A DNA stretch of 64,000 nucleotides from Streptomyces antimycoticus. GTDB taxonomy: Bacteria; Actinomycetota; Actinomycetes; Streptomycetales; Streptomycetaceae. The notes under the pieces are model-generated. The model ran no database searches and was not told the origin of the DNA. It saw nothing but the letters and a program-made list of their open reading frames with translations. Below, in pieces: positions 61,685-64,000 of this stretch (position 1 is the stretch's first letter; each line of letters opens with the position of its first letter). The stretch spans positions 8,122,001-8,186,000 of the forward strand of contig NZ_BJHV01000001.1 of NCBI RefSeq assembly GCF_005405925.1. Direction: 5' to 3'. A program made the position numbers and the translations under genes.

Positions 61685-62542
61685 ATGACGACCGACAACA
61701 CCTGTGTGGCCGGGGACGGTGACGGGGAACGGGAGCCCGACCCCTCCGACAGTCTGCGGACCTTCGGGGCCGTGGTCCAGGCCCTCCGCGAACATGCGGG
61801 CCTCACTCGGGCTCAGTTCGGGGAGCTGGTCCGATTCTCGAAGCACACCGTGGCGTCGGTGGAGCTGGGACGGCGCATGCCGGACGAGTCGTTCGTGGAG
61901 CGGGCGGAGGAGGTCCTGGGCAACACGGGCGCGCTGCGCAGGGCGGCCCGATTCCTTGCCCGTGGTGAACCGGGGCTCGCGGCGTGGTTCCGGCGGTGGG
62001 CGCGGCTGGAGCGGGTGGCGGTGAGCCTGTGCACGTATGAGTGTCGGCTGGTGCCGGGGTTGTTGCAGTCGGAGGGGTACGTGCGGGCCCTCTACGAGAA
62101 TGACATCCCCCCACTGACCGGCCGTGAACTGGAGGAACTGGTCACCGCACGTGTGGAGCGGCAGCGCTTGCTCTACGAAAGGCCCAACACCACGTTCGAC
62201 TTCATCGTTGAGGAAGCGGTCTTCATGCGCCGCCTTGGCGGAGTCGAGGTGACTCGTGAACTGTTGGACCTCATTTTCGAGCTCGCCTCCTTGCGCAACG
62301 TGACACTTCAGATCATGCCGGCGAACTGTGAACAGCACGCGTGCCTTGCCGGGCCCGTTCGGCTAGTGGAGACCCCGGAGAGGCGGCGCTTCGCGTACTC
62401 CGAGGGGCAACAGAACGGCCGCCTGATCGCTGACCCGAAAGAGGTGTGCAGGATCGAGATGCGCTATGCCAGACTGCGCTCGCAGGCCCTCTCTCCAAAG
62501 GACTCCAGGGGCCTGCTGGAGCGGATGCGAGGAGCGCTATGA
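61685..62542 (+). CDS. Scr1-type helix-turn-helix regulator
   Basis: 285 residues. XRE HTH at about 24-75 (LRTFGAVVQALREHAGLTRAQFGELVRFSKHTVASVELGRRMPDESFVERAEEVL), then the Scr1/DUF5753 domain (YECRLVPGLLQSEGYVRALYENDIPP, FDFIVEEAVFMRRLGG, VTLQIMPANCEQHACLAGPVRLVE). ATG 61685 has a strong GGAGGTG. Overlaps DUF397 by 4 bp. In known WhiJ-type pairs the regulator is controlled by its DUF397 partner. Confidence 0.92.
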   Translation: MTTDNTCVAGDGDGEREPDPSDSLRTFGAVVQALREHAGLTRAQFGELVRFSKHTVASVELGRRMPDESFVERAEEVLGNTGALRRAARFLARGEPGLAAWFRRWARLERVAVSLCTYECRLVPGLLQSEGYVRALYENDIPPLTGRELEELVTARVERQRLLYERPNTTFDFIVEEAVFMRRLGGVEVTRELLDLIFELASLRNVTLQIMPANCEQHACLAGPVRLVETPERRRFAYSEGQQNGRLIADPKEVCRIEMRYARLRSQALSPKDSRGLLERMRGAL

Positions 62543-62724
62543 GCACACCTGAACGCGATTGGTTCAAGTCCAGCTACAGCAGCGCCCAGAACGACGACTG
62601 CGTGGAGGTCGCCGTCACCGAAGGGGCCGTCCACGTACGGGACTCCAAGGACACGACCCGCCCCGGTCTCGCCGTTGGGCATGACGGTTGGGCTCTCTTC
62701 GTGCGGTTCGCCGCACACGGCTGA
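62539..62724 (+). CDS. DUF397 domain protein
   Basis: 61-residue protein with the DUF397 signature W-F-K-S-S-Y-S ... DDCVEVA ... VHVRDSKDT. Such small proteins antagonise the neighbouring Scr1/WhiJ-type regulator. ATG overlaps the regulator stop (ATGA). Confidence 0.93.
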   Translation: MSTPERDWFKSSYSSAQNDDCVEVAVTEGAVHVRDSKDTTRPGLAVGHDGWALFVRFAAHG

Positions 62725-62777
62725 GCCGACGGCGCGCCCGCGGACTCATCGCGGGCGCGACCGACGTCACCGGGTCA

Positions 62778-63941
62778 TCAGGAGCTGCCCGCCGCCGCGA
62801 ACGGGACCTGGGCGGTGGGCTGTTCGGCGGTGGCGGGGGAGTGGAAGGGATGGGACCACAGGCCCTGCCCGCGTAGCAGGGGCAGGACGCCCTCGCCGAA
62901 CCAGTACGCCTCCTCCAGATGCGGATAGCCGGACAGGATGAACTCGTCGATCCCGAGGCGGTGGTATTCGGCGATCCGCTCGGCGACCTCGGCGTGGCTG
63001 CCCACCAGGGCCGTGCCCGCACCGCCGCGGACCAGGCCCACACCGGCCCAGAGATTGGGGTAGATCTCGAGGTTGTCCAGGCTGCCGCCGTGCAGGGCGA
63101 GCATGCGCTGCTGGCCCTCGGACTCGCTGCGGCCGAGGCCGGCCTGGATGGAGCGCACGGTCTCCGGGTCGAAACCGTCGAGCAGTCGGCGCGCCTCGGC
63201 CCACGCCTGCTCGGCGGTGTCGCGGGTGATGACGTGCAGCCGGATGCCGAAGCGGATCGTACGGCCCTGTTCGGCGGCGAGGGAGCGGATCCAGGCGATC
63301 TTCCGGGCGACCTCGGCGGGGGGTTCGCCCCAGGTGAGGTAGACATCGGAATGGCGGGCGGCGACCTGGCCCGCGGCGGGGGAGGAGCCGCCGAAGTACA
63401 CCTGCGGGAGCGGGTCGGGGAGCCGGGCCAGCTTGGCGCCCTCGACGTGGAGGTGTTCGCCGGTGGCATCGACGGTCTTGCCGTCCCACAGGTCGCGGAC
63501 GATGCCCAGGAACTCGCCGGTGCGGGCGTAGCGGGCGTCCTTGCCCAGGAAGTCGCCGTAGCCGCGCTGCTCCTGGCTCTCGCCGCCGGTGACCACGTTG
63601 AGCATCAGCCGGCCGCCGGTCTGCCGCTGGTACGTGGAGGCCATCTGGGCGGCGAAGGTGGGCGAGAGGAAGCCGGGCCGGAAGGCCACCAGGAACTTCA
63701 GCCGTTCGGTGTGCTGGCTGACCATCGCGGTGGTCAGCCAGGCGTCCTCGCACCAGGCGCCGGTCGGGGTGAGAGCGCCTTCGAAGCCGAGGTGTTCGGC
63801 GGCGCGGGCGATCTGGGAGAGATAGCCGACGGACGGCGGGCGGTCCCCTCCGGCCGAGGTGACGGGGGTGCCATGGCCACCGCCGACGACATGGCGGCTG
63901 TCGCCGTTGGTGGGCAGGAACCAGTGGAAGGTGAGGGACAT
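62778..63941 (-). CDS. LLM-class flavin-dependent monooxygenase (alkanesulfonate monooxygenase SsuD-like)
   Basis: 387-residue TIM-barrel flavin monooxygenase that would use FMNH2 from a reductase partner. Markers of SsuD: FHWFLPTNGDSRHV near the N-terminus, LKFLVAFRPGFLSPTFAAQMASTYQ, RLMLNVVTGGESQEQRGYG and VYFGGSSPAAGQVAARHSDVYLTWGE. The C-terminus has the typical HLEEAYWFGEGVLPLL. It should release sulfite from alkanesulfonates. An ABC gene probably lies just outside the window upstream. Confidence 0.87.
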   Translation of the reverse strand: MSLTFHWFLPTNGDSRHVVGGGHGTPVTSAGGDRPPSVGYLSQIARAAEHLGFEGALTPTGAWCEDAWLTTAMVSQHTERLKFLVAFRPGFLSPTFAAQMASTYQRQTGGRLMLNVVTGGESQEQRGYGDFLGKDARYARTGEFLGIVRDLWDGKTVDATGEHLHVEGAKLARLPDPLPQVYFGGSSPAAGQVAARHSDVYLTWGEPPAEVARKIAWIRSLAAEQGRTIRFGIRLHVITRDTAEQAWAEARRLLDGFDPETVRSIQAGLGRSESEGQQRMLALHGGSLDNLEIYPNLWAGVGLVRGGAGTALVGSHAEVAERIAEYHRLGIDEFILSGYPHLEEAYWFGEGVLPLLRGQGLWSHPFHSPATAEQPTAQVPFAAAGSS

Positions 63942-63981
63942 GGTGCGGCTCCGTTCAGGGGTGAGCGGGGTGGGGCGGGGG

Positions 63982-64000
63982 CTAGAGGAGGCCGTGGCGG
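63982..64000 (-). CDS. Partial gene at the right edge
   Basis: Minus-strand codons ending RHGLL then TAG (63982-63984). This fits the end of a neighbouring gene, perhaps the Ssu permease or ATPase, but only five codons are visible. Confidence 0.3.

Overview
The window looks like part of a Streptomyces (or close actinomycete) chromosome. GC is very high throughout. GTG starts, Tat signals, 4-bp ATGA/GTGA gene overlaps and families typical of the genus are common: a PAS/GAF/SpoIIE/HATPase protein, a Ser/Thr kinase, a SAV_915-like protein, and an Scr1-type HTH/DUF397/HATPase trio. No rRNA, tRNA, CRISPR array, IS element, prophage or recognisable biosynthetic cluster was seen. The gene mix (many one-regulator/one-enzyme pairs and many broken genes) suggests an accessory or arm-like part of the chromosome.

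1-29 kb is mostly intact: a multi-domain sensor with a degenerate phosphatase domain; a GH65 glycoside phosphorylase/hydrolase with a frameshift; a DMT exporter; an SDR; an Ppx/GppA phosphatase; a coupled CDGSH/HemK2-type methyltransferase pair; a CocE-type hydrolase with a frameshift; an ATP-grasp enzyme divergent from a membrane Ser/Thr kinase carrying a seven-repeat WD40 propeller; then small regulator-enzyme modules (MerR/hydrolase, MmyB-like HTH/SDR, LysR/DMT/NAD(P)-binding protein, LacI, HTH/aldo-keto reductase/hydrolase).

29-47 kb mixes intact genes with a striking amount of gene decay. Intact parts are a RclA/mercuric-reductase-like flavoprotein, an operon of transketolase, 6-phosphogluconate dehydrogenase and glucose-6-phosphate dehydrogenase (NADPH supply), a Tat-exported HD-domain protein, an MFS/TetR pair and an SDR/TetR pair, the last two with clear palindromic operators. 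Broken parts are a ROK regulator, an HxlR/NmrA divergent pair fused through both 5' ends, a 5' stub of tag, several SDR pieces, a LysR/quinone-oxidoreductase pair again fused through both 5' ends, and a kdp operon reduced to a small membrane ORF, kdpF and the first third of kdpA.

47-64 kb holds a second-copy-type diaminopimelate decarboxylase gene with a SAV_915-like partner; a locus built of an RpiR regulator, a broken polysaccharide deacetylase, a C45 (penicillin acyltransferase-like) hydrolase, a complete five-gene peptide-type ABC importer and a Tat-exported GH95-like glycosidase; a PIN-domain remnant; the HATPase/HTH/DUF397 trio; and an SsuD-like flavin monooxygenase at the right edge.

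Start codons were chosen from Shine-Dalgarno spacing or, in two cases, from a leaderless promoter layout. All functional calls come from reading the sequence; no database search was run.
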